Shown piece by piece: positions 34,398-43,254 of a stretch of DNA of 64,000 bases (position 1 is its first letter; every line of letters starts with the position of its first letter). The notes beneath the pieces were generated by a model that saw nothing but the letters and a program-made list of their open reading frames with translations, searched no databases and had not been told where the DNA came from. Source of the DNA: Hymenobacter persicinus (GTDB taxonomy: Bacteria; Bacteroidota; Bacteroidia; Cytophagales; Hymenobacteraceae); assembly GCF_004167665.1 (NCBI RefSeq), contig NZ_SEWE01000018.1, positions 31,472-95,471 on the forward strand, read 5' to 3'. The position numbers were made by a program, and so were the translations under genes.

Positions 34398-34700
34398 ATG
34401 TGGATTCAGCAGAAGCCTAACTCCCCCGCCCCACTCGACGACCTGCAGGGTCGCACCGTCGGCCTGAAATTCGAGTGCAACAAGTGCAATACCGAGGTAT
34501 TTACCGACCTGATCGGCGTGCCGGCCCCCGACCCGATGGCCGACTCCCTGGACCACACCAAGCAGTACGAGAAAGAAGAAATCAAGTGCCCGGGCTGCGA
34601 CATGACCCACGAAATCACCGTGGACAGCACCTTCGACGGCGTCACGTTCCAGGTGTCGGAGGTGAAGCCCGACAGCGTGAGCTACCAGGTGACGGCCTAA
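34398..34700 (+). CDS. Small zinc-ribbon-like protein, 100 residues
   Basis: The product has two CxxC pairs: Cys27/Cys30 in 'FECNKCNTEV' and a second pair in 'EIKCPGCDMTHEI' about 37 residues later. This is a classical spacing for one zinc-ribbon knuckle pair. The flanks are acidic and beta-rich ('DSTFDGVTFQVSEVKPDSV'). It has no signal peptide and is probably cytoplasmic, binding zinc and perhaps nucleic acid or protein. I do not recognise a named family. It is divergent from the P450 gene and followed by a long GC hairpin at 34739. Confidence 0.75.
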   Translation: MWIQQKPNSPAPLDDLQGRTVGLKFECNKCNTEVFTDLIGVPAPDPMADSLDHTKQYEKEEIKCPGCDMTHEITVDSTFDGVTFQVSEVKPDSVSYQVTA

Positions 34701-34738
34701 TTCCGCCCGCCATCTTTTCGGCCTGACCCGGCCTTTCC

Positions 34739-34780
34739 AACGGGCCGCCGCCTGCTTTCCGAGCAGCGCGGCGGCCCGTT
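34739..34780 (+). terminator. GC-rich hairpin, probable weak terminator
   Basis: A 13-bp perfect stem (AACGGGCCGCCGC / GCGGCGGCCCGTT) with a 16-base loop lies 38 bases after the zinc-ribbon gene. It lacks a proper T run (GCGCGTTT follows), so its efficiency is doubtful. Confidence 0.55.
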
Positions 34781-34997
34781 GCGCGTTTGGGCCCCGCCTG
34801 GCTCTCCGGCCGCCGTAGCGGCGCGGCCTGCCCAAAATTATCGGTCCCTGTGCGGCCGTTTATCTATCTTGCCCTGTCGGGCTTCCGGCCGGCGGCCCTC
34901 CCCGCCGGGCTTTCCGACGCTTGGTTTGGGCTCGTTCCGCGCGCCCGTTTCCCGGCTTTTACATTTCTTTTAATTATTGGCTACTTCCATTACAAAA

Positions 34998-35747
34998 ATG
35001 AAATCCGGACCCGCATTATTGCTCTCAATTTGTATGCTGGCCCTCGGCACTTCCGCCTTCGGCCAGTCGGCCGACAGCACGGCGACGGCCGCCGCCCCGG
35101 GCCTGGCCGAGGCCACCAGCTACTACGCGGCCAGCGTCGGCACGGCGGCGCACCTCTACAACGGCACCGAGTACATCGACTACAGCCGGAAGTATTCGGT
35201 GCTGAACGGCAACCAGTTTTTCGAAGTAAATGAAGAGCGGCCGGCCACGATTATCTACGACTCGTTTCGCTACCCCAACATCCCGATTCGCTACGACGTG
35301 CTGCTGGACCAAGTCGTTATCCGCCAGCCCAACAGCCCGTTGCTGGTCAAGCTGATCAGCGAGAAAATCAGCCGCTTCACCTTTCTCGGCCACACCTTTG
35401 TCCGACTCGTGGGCTCGGAGCAGGTTAACCCTGCCATCCAGACTGGCTTCTACGACTTGCTCGTCGAGGACGGCGACAAGGCCCAGGTGCTGGCCAAGCG
35501 GCTGCGCAAGGTGCAGGAAAGGTCGACGCTGAAGGGCATCGAAGCCAAGTTTGCCAAGGCCGACCGGCTTTTTCTGCGCAAAGACGGCAACTACTACCCG
35601 GTGAAGTCCAAGTCGTCGGTGCTGAGCGTGCTGGCCGACAAGCGCAAAGAACTAAACCGCTACATCCAGGAGCACCACTCCTCCTTTAGCGCCGACGCCC
35701 GTGAGGCTGCGGTGGTGGAGCTCGTGAAGTATTACAATACCCTGTAA
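34998..35747 (+). CDS. Secreted conserved protein of unknown function, first gene of an envelope unit
   Basis: The 249-residue product has the signal peptide 'MKSGPALLLSICMLALGTSAFGQ', which fixes the ATG at 34998. The mature part begins with a beta-rich region ('HLYNGTEYIDYSRKYSVLNG', 'DSFRYPNIPIRYDVLLDQVV', 'FTFLGHTFVRLV') and ends with a helical Lys-rich segment ('LRKVQERSTLKGIEAKFAKA'). I do not know a named family, though secreted proteins with a 'YNGTEY' start are common beside TonB receptors in Bacteroidota. The next gene, an STN TonB receptor, starts 35 bases after the stop, so co-transcription is likely. A periplasmic partner role for the receptor is inferred from position. Confidence 0.75.
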   Translation: MKSGPALLLSICMLALGTSAFGQSADSTATAAAPGLAEATSYYAASVGTAAHLYNGTEYIDYSRKYSVLNGNQFFEVNEERPATIIYDSFRYPNIPIRYDVLLDQVVIRQPNSPLLVKLISEKISRFTFLGHTFVRLVGSEQVNPAIQTGFYDLLVEDGDKAQVLAKRLRKVQERSTLKGIEAKFAKADRLFLRKDGNYYPVKSKSSVLSVLADKRKELNRYIQEHHSSFSADAREAAVVELVKYYNTL

Positions 35748-35782
35748 GGCGCCGCTGCCCGCCTCGTTAAGCCATCCTGAGT

Positions 35783-38569
35783 ATGAAGTATCTGTTCTCC
35801 CTGCTATTTCTGTTTTCCCTCGTGGTGCCGGCCCGCCGGAGTGTGGCCCAGATTCAGCCCGCCCCGGCCGGCACCGTGGTCAACGCCGACTTCTCCAACG
35901 CGCCGTTCGGGCAGTTTGTCCGCGAGATTGAGCGCACCACGAGCTACCGGTTTTACTACGACCCGGCCACCGTCGACAGCCTGAAAGTCACCTACCGCGG
36001 CAGCCAAGTGGCCCTGGAGGCGGTGCTGGAGCAGGTGCTGGCCGCCACGCCGGTGAAGTTTGCCATCGACGCCCGCAACCGGGTGTTTCTGACCGCCAAG
36101 AAGCCCATCCTGCCCGAGTTGGCGCCCTCGTTCTTCGAGCCGGGCGCCGCCACCGGCGTAGTTATTGCCGACGCCGATACCCCCGACCCGGCCGCGGCCA
36201 ACGACCAGAACCGCTTCTTGAGCAAGTCGGAGCTGAAGGTGTATAAAGTCGGGACGGCCAACGGCAGCGGCAAAACCCGGGCAACCCTGGGCGGCCACCT
36301 GCGCGACAGCAAAACCGGCGAGCCAGTGGTAGGCGCGGCCGTCTACATTGAGTCGCCGGCCATCGGGGCCACCACCGACCAGTTCGGCTACTATTCGCTG
36401 TCGTTGCCGGTGGGGCGGCAGGAGCTTAAAATCCGGGGCATCGGCATCAAAAGCACCAAGCGCCAGATTGTGCTGCTCTCGGACGGCACGCTCGAAATTG
36501 AGGTATCGGAAGACATTACCGCCCTGCGCGAGGTAGTGGTGGAAGGCGAGAAGGGCAAAAACGTGTCGGGCATGCAGATGGGCATGGAAAAGCTCGACAT
36601 CAAGACCATGAAGCAGGTGCCCACCGCCTTCGGCGAAACCGACATTCTGCGGGTGGTGCTCACCCTGCCCGGGGTGAAGTCGGTGGGTGAAGGCAGCACC
36701 GGCATCAACGTGCGCGGGGGCGCGGCCGACCAGAACCTGATTCTGTTCAACGACGCGGTTATCTACAACCCGGCTCACTTGTTCGGGTTCTTTTCGGCCT
36801 TCAACCCCGACGTGCTCAAGGGTGTGGAGCTCTATAAAAGCGCCATTCCGGCCAAGTACGGCGGCCGCCTCTCGTCGGTGCTCGACATCACGACCCGGGA
36901 AGGCAACAAGAAAAAGTTCTCGGGCTCGGGCGGCATCGGCCCGCTTACCAGCCGCCTGACCCTGGAGGGGCCCATCATCAAGGACCGCACCTCGTTTATC
37001 GTGGGCGGCCGCACAAGCTACTCCGACTGGATTCTGCACCGCCTGCCCAGCAAGGCCTACAAGGAAAGCTCGGCTTCGTTCTACGACCTGAACCTGAATC
37101 TGAACCACGCCATCAACGACAAGAACACGCTCTACGCCACGGGCTACATGAGCAGTGACCGGTTCAAGCTGGCCACCGACACGGTGTACCGCTACCAAAA
37201 CCAGACGGCCAGCCTGAAGTGGAACCACAACTTCAGCAACAAGCTCTACGGCGTGCTGACCGGCACCTACAGCAAGTATGAGTACGACATTTCCAGCACC
37301 AAAAACGAGGTTAACGCCTCCCGGCTGACCTACAGCATCCAGCAAACCAACCTGAAGGCCGACTTCAACTACTTCCACAACGAGAAGCACACCTTCGACT
37401 TCGGCGTGAGCAGCATCCTCTACGGTATTGCGCCCGGCAGCCTGCTGCCCGAAGGGACCAAGTCGTTGGTGAAGCCCGACGTGCTGGGCCGGGAGCAGGG
37501 CGTGGAAAGCGCCCTCTACGCCTCCGACCAGATCAATCTGACTTCCCGTCTGTCGGTGTCGGTGGGGCTGCGCTACTCCTTGTTCAACGCCTTGGGCCCC
37601 CGGGACGTGTACCAATATTTGCCGAACGCGACCAAGTCGGAAACCACCATCATCGACACCGTTTCCTACCAGCGCCGGCAGGTGCTGGCCACCTACCACG
37701 GCCCCGAGTACCGCCTGTCGGGCAAGTACGCGCTGTCGGAAAACTCGTCGGTGAAGGCCAGCTACAACCGCACCCGCCAGTACATCAACATGCTTTCCAA
37801 CACCACCTCGATGTCGCCGACCGATATCTGGAAGCTCAGCGACGCGAACATCCGGCCCCAGATTGGCGACCAGGTGTCGGTGGGCTACTACCGCAACTTC
37901 AAGTCGAACACCATTGAAACGTCGGTGGAGACTTACTACAAGTGGATGAAGGATTTCGTGGACTACAAGAGCGGGGCCACCATCATTCTCAACCACCACA
38001 TCGAAACCGACGTCGTGAATGCCCACGGCAAGGCATACGGGGTGGAGGTAATGGTCAAGAAGCTCAGCGGCAAAGTCAACGGCTGGGTGAGCTATACTTA
38101 TTCCCGCTCCCTGCTACAGGTCAACCAGGGCACGCCCGCCGAAATCATCAACAAGGGCCAGTACTACCCCAGCAACTTCGACAAGCCCCACGACTTCACC
38201 CTGATTGGCAACTACCGCTACAGCCGCCGGGTGAGCACCTCCCTGAACCTGACCTACAGCACCGGCCGCCCCATTACCCTGCCCCTGGTCAAGTACACCG
38301 TCGGCAACGCCACGCGGGTGTTTTACTCCGACCGCAACGCCTACCGCGTGCCCGACTACTACCGCGCCGACTTCGCCCTCAACATCGAGGGCAACCACAA
38401 GATCAAGAAGCTGGCCCACGGCTCCTGGACGCTGGGCGTGTACAACCTGACGGGCCGCAAAAACCCGTTCTCGGTGTACTTCAAGTCGGAAAACGGCAGC
38501 ATCAACGGCTATAAGCTTTCGATTTTCGGCCAGCCGATTCCGACCGTTACCTACAACTTTAAATTCTAG
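35783..38569 (+). CDS. TonB-dependent receptor with STN and CarboxypepD_reg-like N-terminal domains
   Basis: The 928-residue product has a signal peptide ending 'RRSVAQ' and an STN (secretin/TonB signalling) domain at about 28-112 ('NADFSNAPFGQFVREIERTT'). A CarboxypepD_reg-like domain follows at about 168-255 ('GHLRDSKTGEPVVGAAVYIE'), then a plug at about 275-385 ('VLTLPGVKSVGEGSTGINVR', 'LILFNDAVIYNP') and a barrel ending 'PIPTVTYNFKF'. STN domains usually talk to a FecR anti-sigma factor, but no FecR or ECF sigma gene is near, so signalling would be to a distant partner or be lost. It is the middle gene of a unit with the secreted 249-residue protein and the MG2-plug protein. The imported or exported substrate is unknown. 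Confidence 0.92.
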   Translation: MKYLFSLLFLFSLVVPARRSVAQIQPAPAGTVVNADFSNAPFGQFVREIERTTSYRFYYDPATVDSLKVTYRGSQVALEAVLEQVLAATPVKFAIDARNRVFLTAKKPILPELAPSFFEPGAATGVVIADADTPDPAAANDQNRFLSKSELKVYKVGTANGSGKTRATLGGHLRDSKTGEPVVGAAVYIESPAIGATTDQFGYYSLSLPVGRQELKIRGIGIKSTKRQIVLLSDGTLEIEVSEDITALREVVVEGEKGKNVSGMQMGMEKLDIKTMKQVPTAFGETDILRVVLTLPGVKSVGEGSTGINVRGGAADQNLILFNDAVIYNPAHLFGFFSAFNPDVLKGVELYKSAIPAKYGGRLSSVLDITTREGNKKKFSGSGGIGPLTSRLTLEGPIIKDRTSFIVGGRTSYSDWILHRLPSKAYKESSASFYDLNLNLNHAINDKNTLYATGYMSSDRFKLATDTVYRYQNQTASLKWNHNFSNKLYGVLTGTYSKYEYDISSTKNEVNASRLTYSIQQTNLKADFNYFHNEKHTFDFGVSSILYGIAPGSLLPEGTKSLVKPDVLGREQGVESALYASDQINLTSRLSVSVGLRYSLFNALGPRDVYQYLPNATKSETTIIDTVSYQRRQVLATYHGPEYRLSGKYALSENSSVKASYNRTRQYINMLSNTTSMSPTDIWKLSDANIRPQIGDQVSVGYYRNFKSNTIETSVETYYKWMKDFVDYKSGATIILNHHIETDVVNAHGKAYGVEVMVKKLSGKVNGWVSYTYSRSLLQVNQGTPAEIINKGQYYPSNFDKPHDFTLIGNYRYSRRVSTSLNLTYSTGRPITLPLVKYTVGNATRVFYSDRNAYRVPDYYRADFALNIEGNHKIKKLAHGSWTLGVYNLTGRKNPFSVYFKSENGSINGYKLSIFGQPIPTVTYNFKF

Positions 38570-38637
38570 TCCGGGATGCGCTATACTCTGATTCTGCCCG
38601 CTTCGGGGCCTTTTATCGCCCTCGTTACGCCCCGGCC

Positions 38638-41034
38638 ATGACCCCACGACTTTCCTTCATCCGCGCCGCTGCCCTGCTGCTGCTACTCGGCAGCGCCGCC
38701 CCGGCCCAGGCCCAGTCCGACTCCCTGGCCAGCATCCGGCGCCAGTTTGGCCGCTACCAGAGCCGCACCCTGGCCGAAAAGCTGTTTCTGCACCTCGACC
38801 GGTCGTTGTACGTGAGCGGCGAGATGCTCTGGTTCAAGGTCTACTCCCTGGACGGCAACCGGCAAAAGCCCCTCGACTTCAGCAAGGTGGCCTACGTGGA
38901 AGTACTCAGCGCCGACCACAAGCCGGTGCTCCAGGGCAAAATTGCGCTGCAAAACGCCGTGGGTCAGGGCTCCTTTGCCCTGCCGGCGTCCCTGCCTTCG
39001 GGTACCTACACGGTGCGGGCCTACACGAGTAGGATGCGCAACTTCAGCCCCGAGCTGTACTTTTCCAGCCCCCTGACCATCGTCAACACCATGGCCACGA
39101 CGGGCCAGCCAGCGGCCCGGGACTCGGCGGCTTACGACCTGCAGTTCTTTCCCGAGGGCGGCAACCTGGTGCAGAACCTGCCCGGCAAGGTCGGCTTCAA
39201 AATCACGGGGCGCACCGGCCGCAGCGTGGCCGCCGAGGGCGTCATCGTGGACCAGAACGGCAAGCCCGTCACCCAGTTCAAAACCTTTAAGTATGGCCTG
39301 GGCAGCTTCCCGCTGCTGCCCACTGCGGCTGGCGCGACCTACTCAGCCGTGGTCAAGGTAGAGGGGCGCCGCACCATCACGCGCAAGCTGCCGGCCGTGT
39401 TTGCCCAGGGCTACGTGCTGCACCTGGAAGAAGCCGGCCCCGACCAGCTCCGGCTTTCGGTGCAAACCAACGACCCGCAAGGCAGCGACACTGAGTTGTT
39501 GCTGCTGGTCCGCACCCGCCACCAGGTGGTGGCCGCCCCTGTACAGCGCCTGCAAAACGGGCAGACGCAGTTCGTCGTCAGCAAGCAGGCGCTGGGGGAA
39601 GGCGTGTCGCACTTCACGCTCTTCAACAGCCGTAAGCAGCCCCTGTGCGAACGGCTTTACTTCCAGGCGCCCCGCCAGCAGCTCGGCCTCACGGCCAGCA
39701 CCGGCAAGCCTCAGTACACCACCCGCGAGAAAGTGGCGTTGCAGGTCACCAGCTCGGCCCCGGCCAACCTGTCCCTGGCCGTGTACCGGCTCGATTCACT
39801 GTCGGCCACGGCCTCGGCGGCCAGCATGCAGAGCTATCTGTGGCTGGCTTCCGAGCTGAAGGGCACCGTCGAAAACCCGGACTACTACCTCAGCGCCGCC
39901 AACCCGGCCGAAGTGCGTGAGGCCACCGAAAACCTGCTGCTGACTCACGGCTGGAGCCGCTTCCGCTGGGAAGACGTTTTTGCCCCGGCCCGGGCCCTGC
40001 CATTCGTGCCCGAAATGAACGGCCACCTGATCCGGGGCAGCGTAACCGACAAGGTCACCAAAGCCCCGGCCCCCGGCATTCCGGTGTATTTGGCCGCGCC
40101 CAGCCGCCTGATTCAGCTTTACACCGCCATCAGCCGGCCCGACGGCGCAGTGCAGTTTGAGGCCAAGAACTTCTACGGGCCGAAGGAAATCATCGTCCAG
40201 ACCAACACCCGCCGCGACACCACTTACCGCCTGGAAATAGCCGACCCGTTTTCGGAGCAGTATCCCGAGCCGGCGTGGCCCACCCGGGCGCTGTCGGCCC
40301 GCCTCCGCGACGACCTGACCCAGCGCCACGTGGGCATGCAGGTGCAGAACGCCTACTTCAAGCCGTTTCAGCGCAGCACCGCCCCGGCCCCGGCCGACAG
40401 CCTGGCTTTTTACGGCAAAGCCAGCGAGAAATTCATGCTCGACGACTACACCCGCTTCACCTCGATGGAGGAAGTACTGCGCGAGTACGTGCCCGGCGTG
40501 CAGGTACGGCGGCGCCAGGACGGCTTCCACTTTGAAGTTTACAACGACCCGAACAACACCATCTTCGACCAGGAGCCCATGATTCTGCTCGACGGGATGC
40601 CCGTGTTCAACACCAACCGCATCATGCGCCTGGACCCGCTGCGGGTGCAGAAGCTGGAGGTGGTCCGCAGCCGCTACTTCCAGGGCCAGCAGCTCTACCA
40701 GGGCGTGGTGAGCTACACCACCTACAAGGGCGACCTGGCCGGCTTCCCCATCGACCCGCACGCGCTGGTGCAGGAGTACGAAGGGCTGCAGCTCCAGCGG
40801 GAGTTTTACGCGCCCCAGTACGCCACCGACCAGCAGAAGCAAAGCCGCCTGCCGGACTTTCGCGACCTGCTCTACTGGCAGCCCGTGCTCGTAACGACCG
40901 GTAAGGAAGCCGCGCCGCTGGAGTTTTACACCTCCGACCAGACCGGCCGCTACGTGGTGGTAGTGCAGGGAATTTCGCCCCAGGGCCTGGCCGGCAGCGG
41001 CAGCTTTCAGTTTGAGGTGAAGGCCGCCCTGTAA
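38638..41034 (+). CDS. MG2-type macroglobulin-like protein with a TonB-plug-like C-terminus
   Basis: The 798-residue product has a signal peptide ending 'SAAPAQAQ'. It starts with the MG2 region 'AEKLFLHLDRSLYVSGEMLW' and 'SLPSGTYTVRAYTSRMRNF', as in alpha-2-macroglobulin-like proteins, followed by further beta-sandwich domains up to about 560. At about 600-710 it has what looks like a TonB receptor plug: 'FTSMEEVLREYVPGVQVR', 'PMILLDGMPVFNTNRIMRLD' and 'VQKLEVVRSRYF..GVVSYTTYKGD'. No transmembrane barrel follows; the last 90 residues are another short beta region. It has no thioester (CxEQ) motif. It lies 68 bases after the TonB receptor on the same strand and ends 2 bases before the convergent kinase gene. 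It probably sits in the periplasm or at the outer membrane as partner of that receptor. Confidence 0.82.
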   Translation: MTPRLSFIRAAALLLLLGSAAPAQAQSDSLASIRRQFGRYQSRTLAEKLFLHLDRSLYVSGEMLWFKVYSLDGNRQKPLDFSKVAYVEVLSADHKPVLQGKIALQNAVGQGSFALPASLPSGTYTVRAYTSRMRNFSPELYFSSPLTIVNTMATTGQPAARDSAAYDLQFFPEGGNLVQNLPGKVGFKITGRTGRSVAAEGVIVDQNGKPVTQFKTFKYGLGSFPLLPTAAGATYSAVVKVEGRRTITRKLPAVFAQGYVLHLEEAGPDQLRLSVQTNDPQGSDTELLLLVRTRHQVVAAPVQRLQNGQTQFVVSKQALGEGVSHFTLFNSRKQPLCERLYFQAPRQQLGLTASTGKPQYTTREKVALQVTSSAPANLSLAVYRLDSLSATASAASMQSYLWLASELKGTVENPDYYLSAANPAEVREATENLLLTHGWSRFRWEDVFAPARALPFVPEMNGHLIRGSVTDKVTKAPAPGIPVYLAAPSRLIQLYTAISRPDGAVQFEAKNFYGPKEIIVQTNTRRDTTYRLEIADPFSEQYPEPAWPTRALSARLRDDLTQRHVGMQVQNAYFKPFQRSTAPAPADSLAFYGKASEKFMLDDYTRFTSMEEVLREYVPGVQVRRRQDGFHFEVYNDPNNTIFDQEPMILLDGMPVFNTNRIMRLDPLRVQKLEVVRSRYFQGQQLYQGVVSYTTYKGDLAGFPIDPHALVQEYEGLQLQREFYAPQYATDQQKQSRLPDFRDLLYWQPVLVTTGKEAAPLEFYTSDQTGRYVVVVQGISPQGLAGSGSFQFEVKAAL

Positions 41035-41036
41035 GC

Positions 41037-42314
41037 CTAGCCAAACAGCACCGTCAGGGCGTGGCGGCCCGCGGCGGGGTACGAGTACTGCACGATAAAG
41101 CCACTCGTTTCGCAGATCTGGGCCACGATGGCCAGCCCCAGCCCTACTCCGCCGGGCGTGCTGTCGGCGTTGCGGCTGAAGCGGGTGAAGAGCTGGGCAT
41201 CGTCTAGGGCGCGGGCCCGGCCGGTATTTTCCACCGTCAGGGCCCGGGGCGTGAGCTCGACGCGCACCAGCCCGCCGGGCTCGTTGTGGCGAATAGCGTT
41301 GATGAGCAGGTTGCTCACCAGCACGTCCAGTAGGGTGCGGTTGATGTGGATGGGCACGGCCGCGGCCAAGTCGGTTTCGAGCGTGAGGTCGGCGGCGCTG
41401 AGCTGCTCACGCAGCTGCCGCAACTGAGCCTGCACCGTCGCCCGCACGTCGACGACCTCCGTGGGAAAAAACAGCTGGTGGTCGAGGCGGGCCAGCAGCA
41501 GCAAACTGCGGGTAAGGTGGGTCAGGCGCTGGGTGACGGCCAGCAGCGAGTCGAGGTGACCGGCCTGCTCTTCGGTCAGCCCCGGGGCCTGGAGCAGCAG
41601 ATCCAGCTTGGCCCGCAGAATCATCAGCGGGGTCTGGAGCTCGTGGGCGGCATTTTCGGCAAACTCGCGCTGGCTGCGGTACACGCGCTGGTTGCGCTTG
41701 AGCACCTGGGTCAGCGTCGTGTTGAGCTCCCGGAACTCGGGAATCCGGGACGCGGGCAGCTCCACGGGCTGGTCCTGGTCGAGTTTGTAGGCCTGCAGGG
41801 CTTCGAGCGTCTGGTAAAACGGCGCCCAGAGCCGGCGGGCCAGAAAGTGCTGAAGCGCCAGCAGCCCGATGAGCAGGGCCCCGAAAATGATGGCCTCGGC
41901 CAGTACAATGCGCCCGAGCAGCTCTTGGCTGTCGAGCAGGGAAGTGCGGATTTCCAGCCGGTAGGGCTTGCCCTGGAAGAAAACCGACGCTTCGAGCTGC
42001 CGGTAGGGCTGCATCCGGCCGGTCAGCTCGTTGTACATCAGCCGCTCCCGGATCTGGTCAGCGGACGGGCCCGGAGCCCTCAGCGGGAAGAACTCCACGT
42101 TGTGGTCGAGGCGGTGCCAGAAGGCCAGATCGGTGGGGGTGCGCAGGTGCAGGCGCAGGGCCTTGAGCACCCGCAGCTTGCGCCGGCTAATGGTGCGGTC
42201 GACGTAGGAATAATACACCTTCCGAATCACGGAGTAGTACACGAACGTGCCGGCCACGGCCACCACGCTGGCGTAGAGCAGGAAAATAATGGTGGTGCGG
42301 GCCAGCAGCTTCAT
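41037..42314 (-). CDS. Sensor histidine kinase
   Basis: The 425-residue product has two membrane spans (about 7-28 and 138-158) that enclose a periplasmic sensor of about 110 residues. The HisKA domain has the phosphoacceptor His224 in 'ENAAHELQTPLMILR' and the HATPase_c domain has the N box 'LLINAIRHNEPGG' and G box 'GGVGLGLAIV'. It should phosphorylate the response regulator encoded just upstream (the gap is 15 bases, regulator first). No HAMP domain is obvious after the second span. The stimulus is unknown, and the neighbouring TonB receptors are candidate targets. Confidence 0.93.
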   Translation of the reverse strand: MKLLARTTIIFLLYASVVAVAGTFVYYSVIRKVYYSYVDRTISRRKLRVLKALRLHLRTPTDLAFWHRLDHNVEFFPLRAPGPSADQIRERLMYNELTGRMQPYRQLEASVFFQGKPYRLEIRTSLLDSQELLGRIVLAEAIIFGALLIGLLALQHFLARRLWAPFYQTLEALQAYKLDQDQPVELPASRIPEFRELNTTLTQVLKRNQRVYRSQREFAENAAHELQTPLMILRAKLDLLLQAPGLTEEQAGHLDSLLAVTQRLTHLTRSLLLLARLDHQLFFPTEVVDVRATVQAQLRQLREQLSAADLTLETDLAAAVPIHINRTLLDVLVSNLLINAIRHNEPGGLVRVELTPRALTVENTGRARALDDAQLFTRFSRNADSTPGGVGLGLAIVAQICETSGFIVQYSYPAAGRHALTVLFG

Positions 42315-42329
42315 CGGGCAGGATAACTA

Positions 42330-43016
42330 CTACGCGGCGGCGCCCGGCTCAAACCGGTAGCCGATGCCGTACACCGTGCGAATGTAATCGGCGGCGCCCA
42401 CCTCGGTGAGCTTGCGCTTGAGGTTTTTGACGTGGGCGTACACCGTTTCGTAGGTATCGAACTGCTCGGCCGCGTCGCCGGACAAGTGCTCCGCAATGGC
42501 GCCCTTGGCAATGACCCGGCCCTGATTAGCCAGCAGCAGCAGCAGCAAATCGAATTCGGTGCGGGTGAGCGTGAGCGGCTTCTCGGCCACCGAGGCGGTG
42601 CGGGCCAGCACGTCCACGGTCAGGGCGTGGGCCTGAATCAGGTTGGAGCCGTTGTAGTGGCGCCGGCGCACCAGGGCGGCAACACGGGCACTGAGCTCGG
42701 GCAGGTAAAACGGCTTGGGCAGGTAGTCGTCGGCGCCCAGGTGCAGGCCGGTAATGCGGTCTTCCACTGCGTTGCGGGCCGAGGTGATAATGACCCCGTT
42801 GGCCTTGCGCTGCCGCTGCAGCTCGCGCAATAAATCCAGGCCGTCGCCGCCGGGCAGGGTCAGGTCGAGCAGGATGCAGTCGTAGTCGTAGAGCAGCATC
42901 TTTTCCTGGGCGTCGGCGAAGGTGGAGGCCACTTCGCACACGTAGTGCTGCCCCTGCAGGTAGCTTACCAGGCTGGTAATCAGGGCCGGTTCGTCTTCAA
43001 CAATGAGCAGCTTCAT
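42330..43016 (-). CDS. OmpR/PhoB-family response regulator
   Basis: The 228-residue product has a receiver domain at 1-118 with the acidic pocket 'VEDE' (residues 6-9) and phosphoacceptor Asp51 in 'ILLDLTLPGGDG', Thr/Ser in 'VIITSA' and the conserved Lys in 'YLPKPF'. A winged-helix DNA-binding domain follows at about 130-226 ('LTRTEFDLLLLLLANQGRVI', 'VKNLKRKL', 'IRTVYGIGYRFE'). It is first in an operon with the kinase gene. It is divergent from the large TonB receptor gene at 43255, whose shared 238-base upstream region may hold its binding sites. The start is the ATG at 43016 (MKLLIVEDE) rather than one six codons upstream. Confidence 0.95.
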   Translation of the reverse strand: MKLLIVEDEPALITSLVSYLQGQHYVCEVASTFADAQEKMLLYDYDCILLDLTLPGGDGLDLLRELQRQRKANGVIITSARNAVEDRITGLHLGADDYLPKPFYLPELSARVAALVRRRHYNGSNLIQAHALTVDVLARTASVAEKPLTLTRTEFDLLLLLLANQGRVIAKGAIAEHLSGDAAEQFDTYETVYAHVKNLKRKLTEVGAADYIRTVYGIGYRFEPGAAA

Positions 43017-43254
43017 GGGTCGGGCTTTGTACAAGGATACAACTCAAATTCTGAAGAAAAGCGGAATACGGCGGGCAACCAGCCGGGGCGGGAGAAAAAA
43101 CCTCGTCTTCCAATTGTCTTCCAAATCGGCGCTTATCATCGCAGAGTATTTGGGTTAGTAACCACTTACCAACTTGAATGCAGCAGTCTGGCCCCGGACT
43201 TTTTTCCGCTCCTGGCCTTCCCGGTTTGAACTCCCATCTTTTCAATTCCCACAC

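Noticed and set aside
35804..38026. 740-codon open frame on the minus strand across the STN receptor
   Set aside because: It lacks a start context and domains, and the receptor on the plus strand is certain.
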